In this document: positions 9,679 through 19,267 of the stretch, piece by piece
How the letters are laid out: each line of letters starts with the position of its first letter
Position numbering within the stretch: the first letter of the stretch is position 1
Origin: Symbiodinium natans
Taxonomy: Eukaryota; Sar; Dinophyceae; Suessiales; Symbiodiniaceae
NCBI GenBank assembly: GCA_905221605.1
Contig: CAJNDS010002668.1
Span: forward strand, 250,001-314,000
DNA: 64,000 nucleotides
Direction: 5' to 3'
Notes under the pieces: generated by a model
What the model saw: only the letters and a program-made list of their open reading frames with translations
Told to the model about the DNA's origin: nothing
The model's database searches: none
Program-made: the position numbers and the translations under genes

Positions 9679-9942
9679 CGTTGGCGCCCGATATTCGCTC
9701 TTTGGAGATGGTGCTGCAGAAACCCTAAACCCTAAACCCTAAACCCTAAACCCTAAACCCTAAACCCTAAACCCTGCATGCTGCAAAGCTAAGGGCGCTG
9801 GAACTTTTCGGGTGCATGGGCCGCTGGAGGTGGATGTCGTAGAAGGCGCTAGGTGCATGGCTGAGGATCCTTGGCAGCTACAAGAAAGGGTTTAGGGTTT
9901 AGGGTTTAGGGTTTAGGGTTTAGGGTTTAGGGTTTAGGGCTA

Positions 9943-10056
9943 CTGGGACCCAGAGTCGGCCCTCATTCCATTTTTGTGTTTAAGGTGTTGGTTCCCTTAT
10001 CAACTCCTTCGGGAATCAACAAGGACACACTTGTTATTCGTGGGCTACTCTAGGGT
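9943..10056. mobile_element. TIR element family B, copy 3
   Basis: CTGGGACCCAGAGTCGG on the left and GGGCTACTCTAGGG on the right, more diverged than copy 1. Confidence 0.5.
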
Positions 10057-10344
10057 GAGTTCTTGGAGAAGTTCCTAGACCATTCTGGGAAACGCGCATA
10101 TGAATGCTTTAGTACCTTGGGGACCAACTGAACCCAAAGCTTGGTCATATACACTATACTACACTTAAACCCTGAACCCTAAGCCCTAAAGCCCTGTTAG
10201 GGGTTCGTTTGTTCCCTAAAGTATATATGTGTATCTGAATATATATATATATATGTATATATATAGCCCACCGAGTCTAGCAGGCTATTGAAGACGGGCG
10301 TCCCGGATGATTTTAGGGTTTAGTGCTTAAGGTTTAGGATAGTA

Positions 10345-10489
10345 CTACAAGGAGGGGCCCCCCCCCCCCCCCCCCCCCCCCCAGTTATAAGTAGATATAT
10401 AAGGACCCTAAATTGGGATATAAGGATCGTAACTTAGGCTATATGTCCCTTAACTATAGTTGGTATAGTAAGGGGGCCCCTCCTTGTAG
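10345..10489. mobile_element. TIR element family C, copy 2
   Basis: CTACAAGGAGGGGCCCC and GGGGCCCCTCCTTGTAG are perfect terminal inverted repeats, with a long poly-C tract inside the left arm. From the CCAGTTATAAG motif to the end it differs from copy 3 at only one base over roughly 108. Confidence 0.8.
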
Positions 10490-10730
10490 CCCTGCACCTT
10501 GACCTGTAGCATTTTGTTCGGTGCCTTCTCGTCATGTTCGTTTATACTAGCCGTCAACAAGGCTCCCTCCCCCCCCCCCCCAAAGAAAAAAATCCCGCAC
10601 GCTGCGGATCCGCTGGTCCCCTATCAAACCGGAGCATTCCAACTTCCCAGGATTTTTAGGGTTTGTAGGGGTGGGTCTACCAGTCTGTGTGTGTGAAAGT
10701 CTCCGGTGATTGCCATAAACTTGTTCAACT

Positions 10731-10823
10731 GAGGACAAGGACCTGCCACTTGTGGTGCCCCCGACTGCGCCCGATGTGTGGCAGTGGCGCGTGCATGCTG
10801 ACGGACAGTGGTGCAAAGCTTAG
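10731..10823 (+). CDS. Candidate terminal exon
   Basis: The frame reads EDKDLPLVVPPTAPDVWQWR then VHADGQWCKA and stops at TAG. A second frame is also open across the same DNA, so the choice rests on composition. Confidence 0.35.
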   Translation, partial: EDKDLPLVVPPTAPDVWQWRVHADGQWCKA

Positions 10824-10967
10824 ACTGGGGTCAAGTTGGATGGAAATGTGTTTGAAATTCTATGGGGCTCAACTCCCATATCCCTAAACCAGCCTTAATT
10901 GAAGGTTTACATGAACAAATACACAAATGCAAACAAATAAGTATACATATATATATATATATATATA

Positions 10968-11056
10968 CCCTTTTTGGGGGGTTTAGGTTCCCTTATAAAC
11001 CCCTTTAAGCAAAAAAGGGCACCCTTTTTACTCCCAGGTTACTGGGCAACCCAGTA
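10968..11056. mobile_element. TIR element family B, copy 4, with (AT)n at both ends
   Basis: The family B core (TTTTTGGGGGGTTTAGG, TTATAAACCCCTTTAAGC, AAAAAGGGCACCC) is intact, but the outer left arm is replaced by (AT)n, and (TA)n then (GA)n follow on the right. Confidence 0.5.
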
Positions 11057-11318
11057 TATATATATATATAGAGAGAGAGAGAGATAGAGAAGCTAGCCCC
11101 TTAGAACTTGTTTGTTACGGGGCCCCTAAATCCACTCAAGGGCCTTCGCATGTGCTGCTGCGGGGCTTGGAGACGGGCTTTGCATTGGGCCACTCCCTAA
11201 ACCCTAAACCCTAACCCTAAACCCTAAACCGTCTTACCCGCTGTAAGTCAGGAATCGGGGAAAGTGGTACCTTATGTCCCCACATAACTTTTAGTTTGCC
11301 TTATGGATTCATTCCCAG

Positions 11319-11384
11319 GTTCTTTGCGAAGAGCTTCGGAGTAGCAGCAAGAGCTCTTCACTCAAACAGTTGATGGCAAACTGA
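11319..11384 (+). CDS. Candidate terminal exon, Ser-rich
   Basis: An ATTCCCAG acceptor precedes VLCEELRSSSKSSSLKQLMA and a TGA stop. Confidence 0.4.
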   Translation, partial: VLCEELRSSSKSSSLKQLMAN

Positions 11385-11449
11385 AACAACTTGACCCGAG
11401 GGTTTAGGGTTTAGGGTTGAGGGTTTAGGGTTTAGGGTTTAGGGTTCCC

Positions 11450-11555
11450 AGACTCTCCTCCCAGAATAGCGGCGCCTTCCCCAAGGACCATTTGGCCGGC
11501 AGATGTTTATGCTGCACCTCATTGGTTGAAGCCCTCCCTAATCCCAGTGCCCTAA
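11450..11555 (+). CDS. Candidate terminal exon
   Basis: The frame reads RIAAPSPRTIWPADVYAAPH then WLKPSLIPVP and a stop in telomere-like sequence. Family unknown. Confidence 0.3.
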
Positions 11556-11694
11556 ACCCGAAGGCCTTAAACCTTAAACCCTAAACCCTGAACCCGACTG
11601 ACCCTAAACCCTACACGCTAAACCCTACAAGCCCTGATCCCTACTAACCCTAAACCCTAAACCCTAAACCCTGAACCCTAAACCCTAAAAGCCA

Positions 11695-11775
11695 AGGTTG
11701 GTCTTGCCACAGTACATCTCAGGGGTCTTCGAGGGCGCCCTCCGGGCGGACAAGCAGCGCCTCGTCCTCGAGGAT
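11695..11775 (+). CDS. Candidate exon
   Basis: The frame reads PQYISGVFEGALRADKQRLV then LED, ending in telomere-like repeats. Regular spacing of Leu/Val and charged residues is protein-like. Confidence 0.4.
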
Positions 11776-11899
11776 TTAGGGTTTAGGGTTTAGGGTTTAG
11801 GATTTAGGGTTTAGGGTTTAGGATTTAGGGTTTAGGATTTAGGGTTTAGGATTTAGGGTTTAGGGTTTAGGGTTTAGGGTTTAGGATTTGGGTTTGTAG

Positions 11900-12010
11900 G
11901 GTCCAGGGTTCAGGGTTTATAGGGTTTATAGGGTTTATAGGGTTTATAGGGTTTATAGGATTTATAGGGTTTATAGAATTCAGAGTTTATAGGGTTTATC
12001 GGGTTTATAG
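11900..12010. repeat. Variant telomere-like array (TTTATAGGG)n
   Basis: About ten nine-base units, with three diverged copies near 11960-12000. Confidence 0.85.
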
Positions 12011-12314
12011 GGTTTCGGAATACAACTTATGGTAAGTTGCAGCAAGGGCATGCTTGAGGGGCGAGTATTCGGATAGAGGCATGATGACTTTGAGGCTGTT
12101 TGTTCCGACAGCCTGTGGGGCTCAAAATGTCTTAAGATAAGAGTCGCTGGAGCCCTCGGACAAACCCCTATGAACCCTGTAAAACCCTTAAACCTCAGAA
12201 ACCCTGTTCAACCCTAAACCCGAACCCTAAACCCTGAACCCTAAACCCTAAACATACGGGTGTGAGCCAGTGTGAGAGTCGAAACATACGGGTGCCAAGA
12301 GAATCGTAAACTCG

Positions 12315-12428
12315 AAGCCCAAAGGCCAGCTGCACACCGCGAACCCGAGGTACGCCACCGTTCAGACGCAGGTGCGCGCTGGCGTGAACTACCTGTACTT
12401 GGTGGCAGCACCTGGGACATGTGCGTTT
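12315..12428 (+). CDS. Candidate exon with cystatin (stefin)-like motif
   Basis: The frame reads ANPRYATVQTQVRAGVNYLY followed by LVAAPG. The QVxAGxNY pattern matches the QVVAGxNY protease-binding loop of stefins, which inhibit papain-type cysteine proteases. Only this segment is visible; no start, no C-terminal half. The match is short, so the family call is tentative. Confidence 0.4.
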
Positions 12429-12532
12429 AGGGCTATGAGGGGTTGGGGGTTTAGATCTCGGGGAGGTGGGATTTTGGTTTTTCAGGGGGGGTTTGGGGTT
12501 GAATTCTGGGCCATTGTGGATAATCTGGGCTT

Positions 12533-12642
12533 CTAGGATGCCCAGTAGTACCCTTATTCCCTTTTTGGGGTTTAGGTTCCCTTATACACCCCTTTAAGCA
12601 AAAAAGGGCACCCTTGTTAAGCCTGGGCTACTGGGCAGCCTA
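12533..12642. mobile_element. TIR element family B, copy 5, with target duplication
   Basis: CTAGGATGCCCAGTAG and CTACTGGGCAGCCTA form the ends, flanked by GGCTT at 12528-12532 and 12643-12647. Confidence 0.65.
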
Positions 12643-12663
12643 GGCTTAGTTTTGCTTCCACAG

Positions 12664-12739
12664 GCTGCAACCTAGAGCAGCATCTTCGCAGCCACTGCAC
12701 GCAACGGGTGCTGTCTTTAGGACGGAGTGCCTCAACTAA
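12664..12739 (+). CDS. Candidate terminal exon
   Basis: TTGCTTCCACAG is a good acceptor; the frame then includes AASSQPLHATGAVFRTECLN and a TAA stop. Confidence 0.4.
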
Positions 12740-13358
12740 ACCCTAGGCCCTGAAAAACCCTAAACCCCACACCCTAAACCCTAAACCCTACACCCTAAAC
12801 TCCAAACCCTAAACCCTAAACCCTAAACCCTAAACCCTAAACCCTAAACCCTAAACCCTAAACCCTAAACCCTACATGAGGAGGTAGGGCTTCGACCTCT
12901 CAAGGCTGTGGAGCTCAAGGATGCTGCGTAGGCTTTAGGGCTGAGAATGCTGCAGGGCTCAGAGGGTAGGGCGGGTGGCCGAAATCAAAAACTCTATATC
13001 CTAAGCCCCGAATTAAATCCCTAAACCCCCTAAACCCCCCGAGCCCTAAACCCTAAACCCCTAATTAACTTCCCAAAACCCCTATTTGAATCCCTAAACC
13101 CCCTAACCCCCCCCCTAACCCTAAACCCTGAACCTCCCAAAGCCCCCCTAAACCTAGACCAAGACCGCCTCAGGATCTGGAGTCCTTCCGCGTGGCCTTG
13201 TCCGCGCCGCTGGGACGTTTGGGTTTTTGGGTTTTGGGTTTTGGGGAACTTCAAGGGACTTGGTTCCTGAACCTTGCGGTTGCGCTTAGAGCAACATGGC
13301 ATGGTGAGCATATCAAGGCCCTGCAAAAGCTGACTAGCGCTTTTATAAGCCGCTAACC

Positions 13359-13456
13359 CTAGAGTAGCCTTGTACTGCCTTGTACCCTTAAACAGTATAC
13401 TTTCCCTAGTAATTGAGGCACGTTCCTGTTTTTTGGAGTGCAAAGGTTGCTCTAAG
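13359..13456. mobile_element. TIR element family E, copy 2
   Basis: CTAGAGTAGCCTTGTAC and GTGCAAAGGTTGCTCTAAG are inverted ends. Confidence 0.5.
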
Positions 13457-13643
13457 TAAGCCCTGATTTTGAACCGCCAAATCCCTGCAAAATCTTTATA
13501 AATCTATATAATACCCTAAACCCTAAACCCATTTTTCCCTATACCCTATACCCTATACCCATACACAGACCCTTGCAAGGATCCAAACAGCAGGTCCCCG
13601 CCAAAGTTCCTAAGAGTGACCCAATATCAATATCGGGTACTAG

Positions 13644-13781
13644 CTACAAGGAGGGGCCCCCCCCCCCCCCCCCCAGTTATAAGTAGAGATATAAGGACCC
13701 TAAATTGGGATATAAGGATCGTAACTTAGGCTATATGTCCCTTAACTATAGTTGGTATAGTAAGGGGGCCCCTCCTTGTAG
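13644..13781. mobile_element. TIR element family C, copy 3
   Basis: Same structure as the copy at 10345-10489 and nearly identical to it; the internal poly-C run is shorter. A half element of family J (GGATCCTCCCAGG) follows at about 13800. Confidence 0.8.
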
Positions 13782-13884
13782 GGGGGGGATCTCCTTTTTT
13801 CGGATCCTCCCAGGATTCTGGGCAAGCCCTCGAACCCCTAAACCCCTAAACCCCTAAACCCTAAACCCTAAACCCTAAACTAAG

Positions 13885-13974
13885 TGAGGGGTCGCTTCCG
13901 TCGAGCGACAGACCCCGAACGCTCGGCCGAGGGCCTTACAGCCCGAGCGCCCAAGCGAAAAGAGAAACGGAAAG
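13885..13974 (+). CDS. Candidate exon, basic, with donor
   Basis: The frame reads DPERSAEGLTARAPKRKEKR and ends at GTGAGG (13975). A second open stretch after CTGGACAG (14009-14084) reads PTDIGLFYDNVSTRLRDGRH; the gap of 34 bases would be unusually short for an intron and the phases do not match, so they are probably not consecutive exons. Confidence 0.4.
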
Positions 13975-14275
13975 GTGAGGGTTAAGCCTCACCGTCTGTC
14001 CTGGACAGGCCAACGGACATCGGCCTTTTTTACGACAACGTCAGTACTCGGCTAAGGGATGGCCGGCACCCAGACCACCTTTAGCGTAGCTAAAGTATAA
14101 CCCCAAATCGTAACCCTTTGCCTCTGGAGGTGGTTCAGGGTTTTGGGTTCAGGGTTTGTCGGGCCCCCCCCCCCGGGGGCCCCTGGTCCCTGGTAGCTGG
14201 ATTCCTGGACCAGGAGGCTGGCGAGGGCCCAGGCAGGCTGGTTGCTCAATTTCGTGATTTTGAGGATTTTGAGGC

Positions 14276-14906
14276 GGGCCAAGGGCCCCCCGGGCCAAGG
14301 GCCCCCCGGGCCAAGGGCCCCCCGGGCCAAGGGCCCCCCGGGCCAAGGGCCCCCCGGGCCAAGGGCCCCCCGGGCCAAGGGCCCCCCGGGCCAAGGGCCC
14401 CCCGGGCCAAGGGCCCCGTGGGCCAAGGGCCCCCGGGCCAAGGGCCCCCGGGCCAAGGGCCCCCCGACCCAAAGCTTTCGGGCCAAGGGCTCCCCGGGCC
14501 AAGAGCCCCCAAAAACCTTTCCGGGCCCAGGGCCCCCCCGGGCCAAGAACCCCCCTCGCCAAGCCCCCCAAACCAAGGGCCGAACCCAGGAACCCCCCCA
14601 CCCAAGGGCTCCCGGACAGAGGCCCCGGCCCAAGCCGCCAAGGGTGGTCCGGTCAAGGCTGCCGGGCCAGGCAAGGGTCCCCCAGGCCAAGGGCCCTTGC
14701 CGGTCAAGGGTCAGCCAAGCCCCCGGCCAAGGACCCTGTCAGCCAAGGGCTCAGGCCGCCCCCCAAGCCAAGGGAGCCAAGGACCGGCCAAGACTTCTGA
14801 GTCAAGGACCCCCAACAATACACCCCTTGGCCAAGGCCCCTTGCCTTGCCAAGGGCCTAACACCCTGCCAAGGGCCCCCCCAACCAGGGCTCGGCTAAGG
14901 GCCTAG
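14276..14906. repeat. GC-rich minisatellite, 16-bp unit
   Basis: GGGCCAAGGGCCCCCC repeats almost perfectly about 12 times to 14465 and then decays to 14906. All frames are open because the unit lacks stops. Since 16 is not a multiple of three, each frame cycles through all three translations, so the Gly/Pro-rich collagen-like frames are not evidence of a protein. Confidence 0.9.
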
Positions 14907-15077
14907 GAAGCCCCCCAAGAGGCGCCAAGAGCCACCAAAAGCTTCAAAAGCTTCAAAAGGCCCACTAAAAGAAGGAGAACAAAAGATTTGTCCGTGCCCA
15001 CAATGAGAATATTGAAAACATTGTTTTTAGGCACCCCTGCCCGCATTTTAGTATTGAAATCGATGGCTCCCCCTAAA

Positions 15078-15400
15078 TCAGCAAGGACCTCTACGGGCCC
15101 ACGTGCCGAAGGCCCGAAAAGGACCGAAACTACCCCGAACCCCAGCCTAAACCCTGACACCGCAAAACCCTACGACGGCCTTCAAGCAAATAAGGGCCTC
15201 TACGGGCCCTAACGTGCCGAAGGCCCGAAAAGGGCCGAGGCTACCCCGAACCCCAGCTTAAACCCTAACACCGCAAAACCCTACGAAGGCCTTCAAGCAA
15301 ATAAGGGCCTCTACGGGCCCTAACTTGCCGAAGGCCCGAAAAGGGCCGAGGCTACCCCGAACCCGAGCTTAAACCCTAGCGATTGAAAGACTCATTGGCG
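15078..15400. repeat. Tandem repeat, unit about 110 bp
   Basis: Three copies start at about 15081, 15186 and 15297, each with CTCTACGGGCCC, GCCGAAGGCCCGAAAAGG and CTACCCCGAACCC. Each unit contains short palindromes such as GGGCCT...AGGCCC. Confidence 0.85.
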
Positions 15401-15419
15401 AAAAATTCATTAATAGGTT

Positions 15420-15770
15420 CCCTGACCTTTAAATGAATAAAGCCTCTACGGCCCCTGACACGCCGAAGGTCCGAACAAGGCCCCGAGAGACCCCAAGAGC
15501 CACCAAAATACTTCAAAAGGCTTCAAAAGGCCCCCTAAAAGAAGGGGGACCCCAGGATGCCCGTACCCGCAATGAAAAATGCGATTTTTTGGTAGTGAAA
15601 TCGATGCTTAATTGAGGCCCTTAAAGAAGGGGAATCCAAAAGCAGACACAAAGGGTTTCCCTGACCTTCAAATAAATAAGGGCCTCTACGGGCCCTGACA
15701 CGCCGAAGGCCCGAAAAGGGCCGAGGCTACCCCCAACCCCAGCTTAAACCCTAACAGCGCAACTTTAAAA
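15420..15770. repeat. Diverged continuation of the 110-bp repeat with a second shared block
   Basis: Copies of the 110-bp unit begin at about 15431 and 15669. Between them, 15490-15615 repeats the block at 14925-15070 (GAGCCACCAAAA, CTTCAAAAGGC, TAAAAGAAGG, TGAAATCGATG), giving a higher-order pattern. Confidence 0.7.
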
Positions 15771-15921
15771 ACATCAAAGCAAGCATCAGAGCACAAGAAA
15801 GTAAATTCCATAAACCCTAAACCCTAATAGAGTATAGTTTGGGTGGCCGGGGTGGGTTGACGGGCAACGCGAGCGCGCGGCCCGGGGTGTTTCACACCCG
15901 AGCGCGCGCCCTCCCCTGACA

Positions 15922-16018
15922 CACCCTAAACCCTAAACCCTAAACCCTAAACCCTAAACCCTAAACCCTAAACCCTAAACCCTAAACCCTAAACCCCAAC
16001 CTAAAACCCTAAACCCTA
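15922..16018. repeat. Canonical telomere-like array (CCCTAAA)n
   Basis: About 11 perfect units followed by imperfect ones. Confidence 0.9.
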
Positions 16019-16031
16019 AACAGATGCCCAG

Positions 16032-16120
16032 GATGTCGCGATTTGCTTTCATCGCACGGGACAGCGGCGTGCTGAAAAACACCGACGTTCAGAGAGTCGG
16101 GCCTTGGTGCAGGAGCGGGG
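16032..16120 (+). CDS. Candidate exon, frame ambiguous
   Basis: After TGCCCAG two frames stay open: one reads MSRFAFIARDSGVLKNTDVQ, the other HRTGQRRAEKHRRSESRALV. One may be real; the sequence alone does not decide. Confidence 0.3.
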
Positions 16121-16205
16121 TTTAGGGTTTAGGGTTTAGGGTTTAGGGTTTGGGGTGCAGGGAGAGGGCTCCCGCGGATGAGTTGGGGGATTCGGGTTTC
16201 GAGGG

Positions 16206-16350
16206 TTTAAACCCTAAACCCTAAACCCTAAACCCTAAACCCTAAACCCTAAACCCTAAACCCTAAACCCTAAACCTAAACCCTAAACCCTAAACCCTAA
16301 ACCCTAAACCCTAAACCCTAAACCCTAAACCCTAAACCCTAACTAAACCT
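16206..16350. repeat. Telomere-like array with imperfect flanking duplication
   Basis: About 19 CCCTAAA units. The flanks 16168-16209 and 16356-16394 resemble each other (GCTCCCGCGGATGAGTT versus GCTCGCGGATGGTTT, both ending in GAGGGTTT). Confidence 0.75.
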
Positions 16351-16575
16351 AAACCGCTCGCGGATGGTTTCGGGGTTCGGCTCAAGAGGGTTTGAAGGTT
16401 TAGGGGTTTAGTTGGAGGGCTTATAAGGGTGTCCCAAACGCTGATAAACAAGCTTTTGATCTCTAACCCCAAACCCTAGCCCTAACTAAACCCTGAACCC
16501 TAAACCCTAAACCCTAAACCCCTGTTCGTCGAGAGGCACAGGCCCAGCAAAACCGGGTGAGAACCTCAGGGTTTG

Positions 16576-16869
16576 ATGCAAAAAGGGTGTCGGGATGCAG
16601 GCGGGTTCTCTTTAAATGCCCTGCGCGCTGTTCGAGGTTGGCTTTTAGGATATGTACGTTGCATTTTCCTTATTGGGGTTCATAGGGGGCCCTCATTATA
16701 TACAAATGTGTTTCAAAGGCTTTAAAGGCCAACCCAGTGTTGTGCTGTTGTCGGAGGTCTTCGTTTCAGATGTAAGTTCAAAGAGGGATGCTGCTGGTGT
16801 TTCTGGACGGCGTAGCACACATGGAGGGAAGGTCAGGACTTTTCGGGGCGCATGTACCGGCAGCTGAAG
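16576..16869 (+). CDS. Candidate gene fragment split by a family G element
   Basis: An ATG at 16576 opens a frame that runs to TGTT (16629-16632), the left target duplication of a TIR element. Skipping the element and one TGTT, the same frame continues from 16742 as VVLLSEVFVSDVSSKRDAAG, then SGRRSTHGGKVRTFRGACTGS and TGA. Together about 62 codons with an ATG and a stop. No family is recognised, and no clean GT-AG pair restores exactly this frame, so either the element is spliced with odd borders or the gene is disrupted. Confidence 0.45.
16633..16737. mobile_element. TIR element family G, copy 2, with TSD TGTT
   Basis: CGAGGTTGGCTTT and AAAGGCCAACCCAG form the ends; TGTT flanks both sides. 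Related elements are at 7339-7424, 37484-37568, 57452-57552 and, nested in a family A copy, 59380-59457. Confidence 0.6.
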
Positions 16870-16939
16870 ATGTTGACTTCCATGATCTTTTGTTGAGGTT
16901 GACAAAAACCGGACCTATATAAGCCCTAAACCCTAAACC

Positions 16940-17045
16940 AGTAGAAGTGCGCACCTGGTGGTGCCACAAACGCTCAGTGCACACCAAGACAGGTGAAGCC
17001 CTGATCCAGTGGGACACTTGTTCCAAGTCTTTTTCAGGGGTTGGT
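16940..17045 (+). CDS. Candidate exon
   Basis: The frame reads RTWWCHKRSVHTKTGEALIQ then WDTCSKSFSG. Downstream it passes into degenerate telomere-like text. Confidence 0.3.
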
Positions 17046-17160
17046 TTCCGCTTTTGGCTGGGCAACTCAGTTTCCCTAGGCCCTAATGGCAACTCAGTTT
17101 CCCTAAGCCCTAAACCGTATTCCCTAAACATCCCTAAGCCCTACACCCCAAGCCCTTAGG

Positions 17161-17394
17161 CGTTGTGTAAAGTCTGGCAGGCTCACGCGGTTTCTGCCTG
17201 GGAAGCCCTCGGAGACTCCGGACTTGCGCAAGCCAGATGCTGCGGCAGCAAGAGGGCACCGTAATTTTCATAGGAACACGCCGGGTGGCAAAATTGGGGG
17301 CAGCTTGTTGGGGATGCCTAGATATACGGCTCTGTGTCATAAGAGGAACCTCAAAATAACCCTAGCTCTGAGAACCCCACCCCTCAACCCCTAA
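17161..17394 (+). CDS. Candidate coding segment, 77 codons without ATG
   Basis: A frame without an ATG at its head stays open for 77 codons, including PSETPDLRKPDAAAARGHRN and NTPGGKIGGSLLGMPRYTAL. The length is well beyond the local chance level. Basic, Gly/Pro-rich; no family recognised. Confidence 0.4.
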   Translation, partial: RCVKSGRLTRFLPGKPSETPDLRKPDAAAARGHRNFHRNTPGGKIGGSLLGMPRYTALCHKRNLKITLALRTPPLNP

Positions 17395-17433
17395 CCCCTA
17401 AACCCTAAACCCTAAACCCCTTGCTTCTTGCAG

Positions 17434-17495
17434 TTCAGGAAGATATTGAGAGGGCGCTTCGTGCTCAAGAGGAGGTCGCTCCAGTTGCCTCCTGA
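17434..17495 (+). CDS. Candidate terminal exon, acidic helix
   Basis: TTGCTTCTTGCAG is a strong acceptor; the frame reads VQEDIERALRAQEEVAPVAS and ends at TGA. Confidence 0.45.
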
Positions 17496-17639
17496 CTGAT
17501 GTGGTTTTCCGGAAGAGAACGTTGCTTCAATGTTCTGGGTGTGTTCGGTATGCAATGTATATGTACATGTAAGAATGTATGCATGTGTGTACGTATGAAT
17601 GTATGATATGATATAGAGACTGACTATTTACACGCGCAC

Positions 17640-17795
17640 ACACACACCTACATATATATATATATATATATGTATGTATATATGTATATATATGTGTATA
17701 TATATACATATATATATATATACACATATACATATACATATAACATGGTTGTGGGTTTGCACGTGTGCATCCAGGCATACACACACACACAGATA

Positions 17796-17826
<31 letters not shown>

Positions 17827-17870
17827 AGATATAGATATAGATATACAGTATATACATGTATACACATAGT
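17640..17870. repeat. (TA)n, (CA)n and (GATATA)n microsatellite tract
   Basis: Runs of TA, CACA and ATAGAT. Tyr/Ile/His-rich open frames on both strands here are repeat artefacts. Confidence 0.9.
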
Positions 17871-17950
17871 CATTCATTGTTTATCAATATGTATGCAATC
17901 CCACTGGAGTGTGTTTTACCAATTCTTTGCCTGTCCTCCCATCCCCATAG

Positions 17951-17985
17951 GCATCTTCCCGTCTCGGATGGTCCTGACAAACGAG
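17951..17985 (+). CDS. Candidate micro-exon
   Basis: Bounded by CCCCATAG on the left and GTGAGC (17986) on the right, a good splice pair. It reads IFPSRMVLTNE in one frame. Very short, so the case rests on the splice sites. Confidence 0.35.
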
Positions 17986-18107
17986 GTGAGCACTGTCACA
18001 CCTTGAATAACTTCCATGTCTTTCACCTCATACTCGAAACCGTTCTAACCCGGGCCCTGAGCCATAAGCATTGAGGTCAAGAAGGTTCGGGGTTGCTTGA
18101 GCCAGGC

Positions 18108-18235
18108 AATTATCCCAATCCATGCCCTAACCACGTTACGATAGAAAGGTTGAGGCAAGGGGGGTTTACACCCATCGCCCATGCTCTATCTTCGGGGATG
18201 CCGAGGCAATCCTTGCATGTAACAAGTCGCGCTGA
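18108..18235 (-). CDS. Candidate coding segment on minus strand
   Basis: The minus strand is open for 42 codons, with LVTCKDCLGIPEDRAWAMGV then NPPCLNLSIVTWLGHGLG. The + strand frames are interrupted. Family unknown. Confidence 0.3.
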
Positions 18236-18329
18236 AACCCTAAACTCTAAACCGTAAACCCTAAACCCTAGTTAAACCCTAAACCCTAAACCCCAAACCC
18301 TAAACCCCAAACCCTAAACCCTAAACCGC

Positions 18330-18441
18330 ATCGTTCTGAGGCTGGGCGGGCCGTCCATGTTCGGAATTTGGCAGGACTCGAAGGGTCGAAGGGTTCAGGG
18401 TTCAGGTGGCCTTGGTCGGGTTCAGGGTTTTTGGGGGGTTT
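18330..18441 (+). CDS. Candidate exon
   Basis: The frame reads RIVLRLGGPSMFGIWQDSKG and then Gly-rich telomere-like sequence. Confidence 0.3.
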
Positions 18442-18454
18442 AGCATTGGCTTGC

Positions 18455-18585
18455 GCGGGGTAAGTCTCAGCTTACCCAGCTTGCTGGTGCTGGGCAAATC
18501 TCAGCTTACTCAGCTCGCTGTGGCTGTGTAAGTCTGAGCTTACTCAGCTTGTTGTTCAGCTTACTCAGCTTGTTGTGGCTTGGTA
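18455..18585. repeat. Minisatellite around CAGCTTACTCAGCTTG
   Basis: Four imperfect copies of a 27-38 bp unit containing AGCTTACTCAGCTTG(T/C)TG. Units include the inverted pair GTAAG...CTTAC. Confidence 0.75.
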
Positions 18586-19198
18586 CGCTTCAGATGTCGA
18601 GACATACTCCAGAAGCTTGGGATATGTCGGGGTCGGGGTCCAGAGTCCTCGTAACTTTCCTACTGTTTGCTTCAGGGACCCGAAAGAATAACAAATGTTC
18701 TTCCTCATACGGGCAATATAAGGATTACTATCTGTTATTTTCGGGGGTTCTTAAGCAAATAGTAGTTTCAGGTCGCAAGGTCCATCGCTTTGCAGCTGGT
18801 GGCAGTTTAGGGTTTAGGGTTTCGGCAATTTGGGGCAAATAGCTTTGTATTCCCCTATGTACTGTAGGGCCCGTGCAATTTTCTATGCTCTATACAAAGC
18901 GCCCTATACAAGGATCCTTCAAGAAAGTAGGTTTCGGAAAGAGACGGTGAGCCTTTCAGTGATCGTATTCGGATAGAACCAACCCTAAACGACTGATCCC
19001 CCGAACCGTCCCCCCTGACACATTTCGACTTGCCACTTGCAGCTGGAAGCCCTCCAAGCTAGGGCCTGTGCACGTGCGTAAACCCCTAAACCCCCAAACC
19101 CCCAACGCTCCCAAACCCCAAAATCCTTAAACCCTAAACCCGAAACCCCAAAACCCCACCTCTAAACTCCCGCGAGCTCAACTGCCACTGAAATCCCT

Positions 19199-19267
19199 AA
19201 AAGCGGCGCCCAGCAGGACGTCTCATCCTGTCCACTGCTGCCGACGAGGCAGTGCTCAGGGGCGTTT
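19199..19267 (+). CDS. Candidate terminal exon
   Basis: The frame reads RRPAGRLILSTAADEAVLRG and stops at TAG within telomere-like sequence. Confidence 0.35.

Noticed and set aside
14052-14906. Collagen-like Gly/Pro-rich frames (up to 262 codons) on both strands.
   Set aside because: They arise from a 16-bp minisatellite without stop triplets, which reads open in several frames at once; there is no evidence of selection for one frame.
16371-16384. TTCGGCTCAAG, resembling the 3' end of the dinoflagellate spliced leader (TTTTGGCTCAAG).
   Set aside because: The CCGTAGCCATTT part is missing, as is the SL RNA body; no SL gene or relict is seen elsewhere in the window.
17527-18006. Tyr/Ile/His-rich open frames on both strands.
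   Set aside because: Translation of (TA)n, (CA)n and (GATA)n microsatellites.
18455-18585. Regularly spaced repeats, possible CRISPR array.
   Set aside because: Units are imperfect with no unique spacers of constant length, and the genome is eukaryotic in character.
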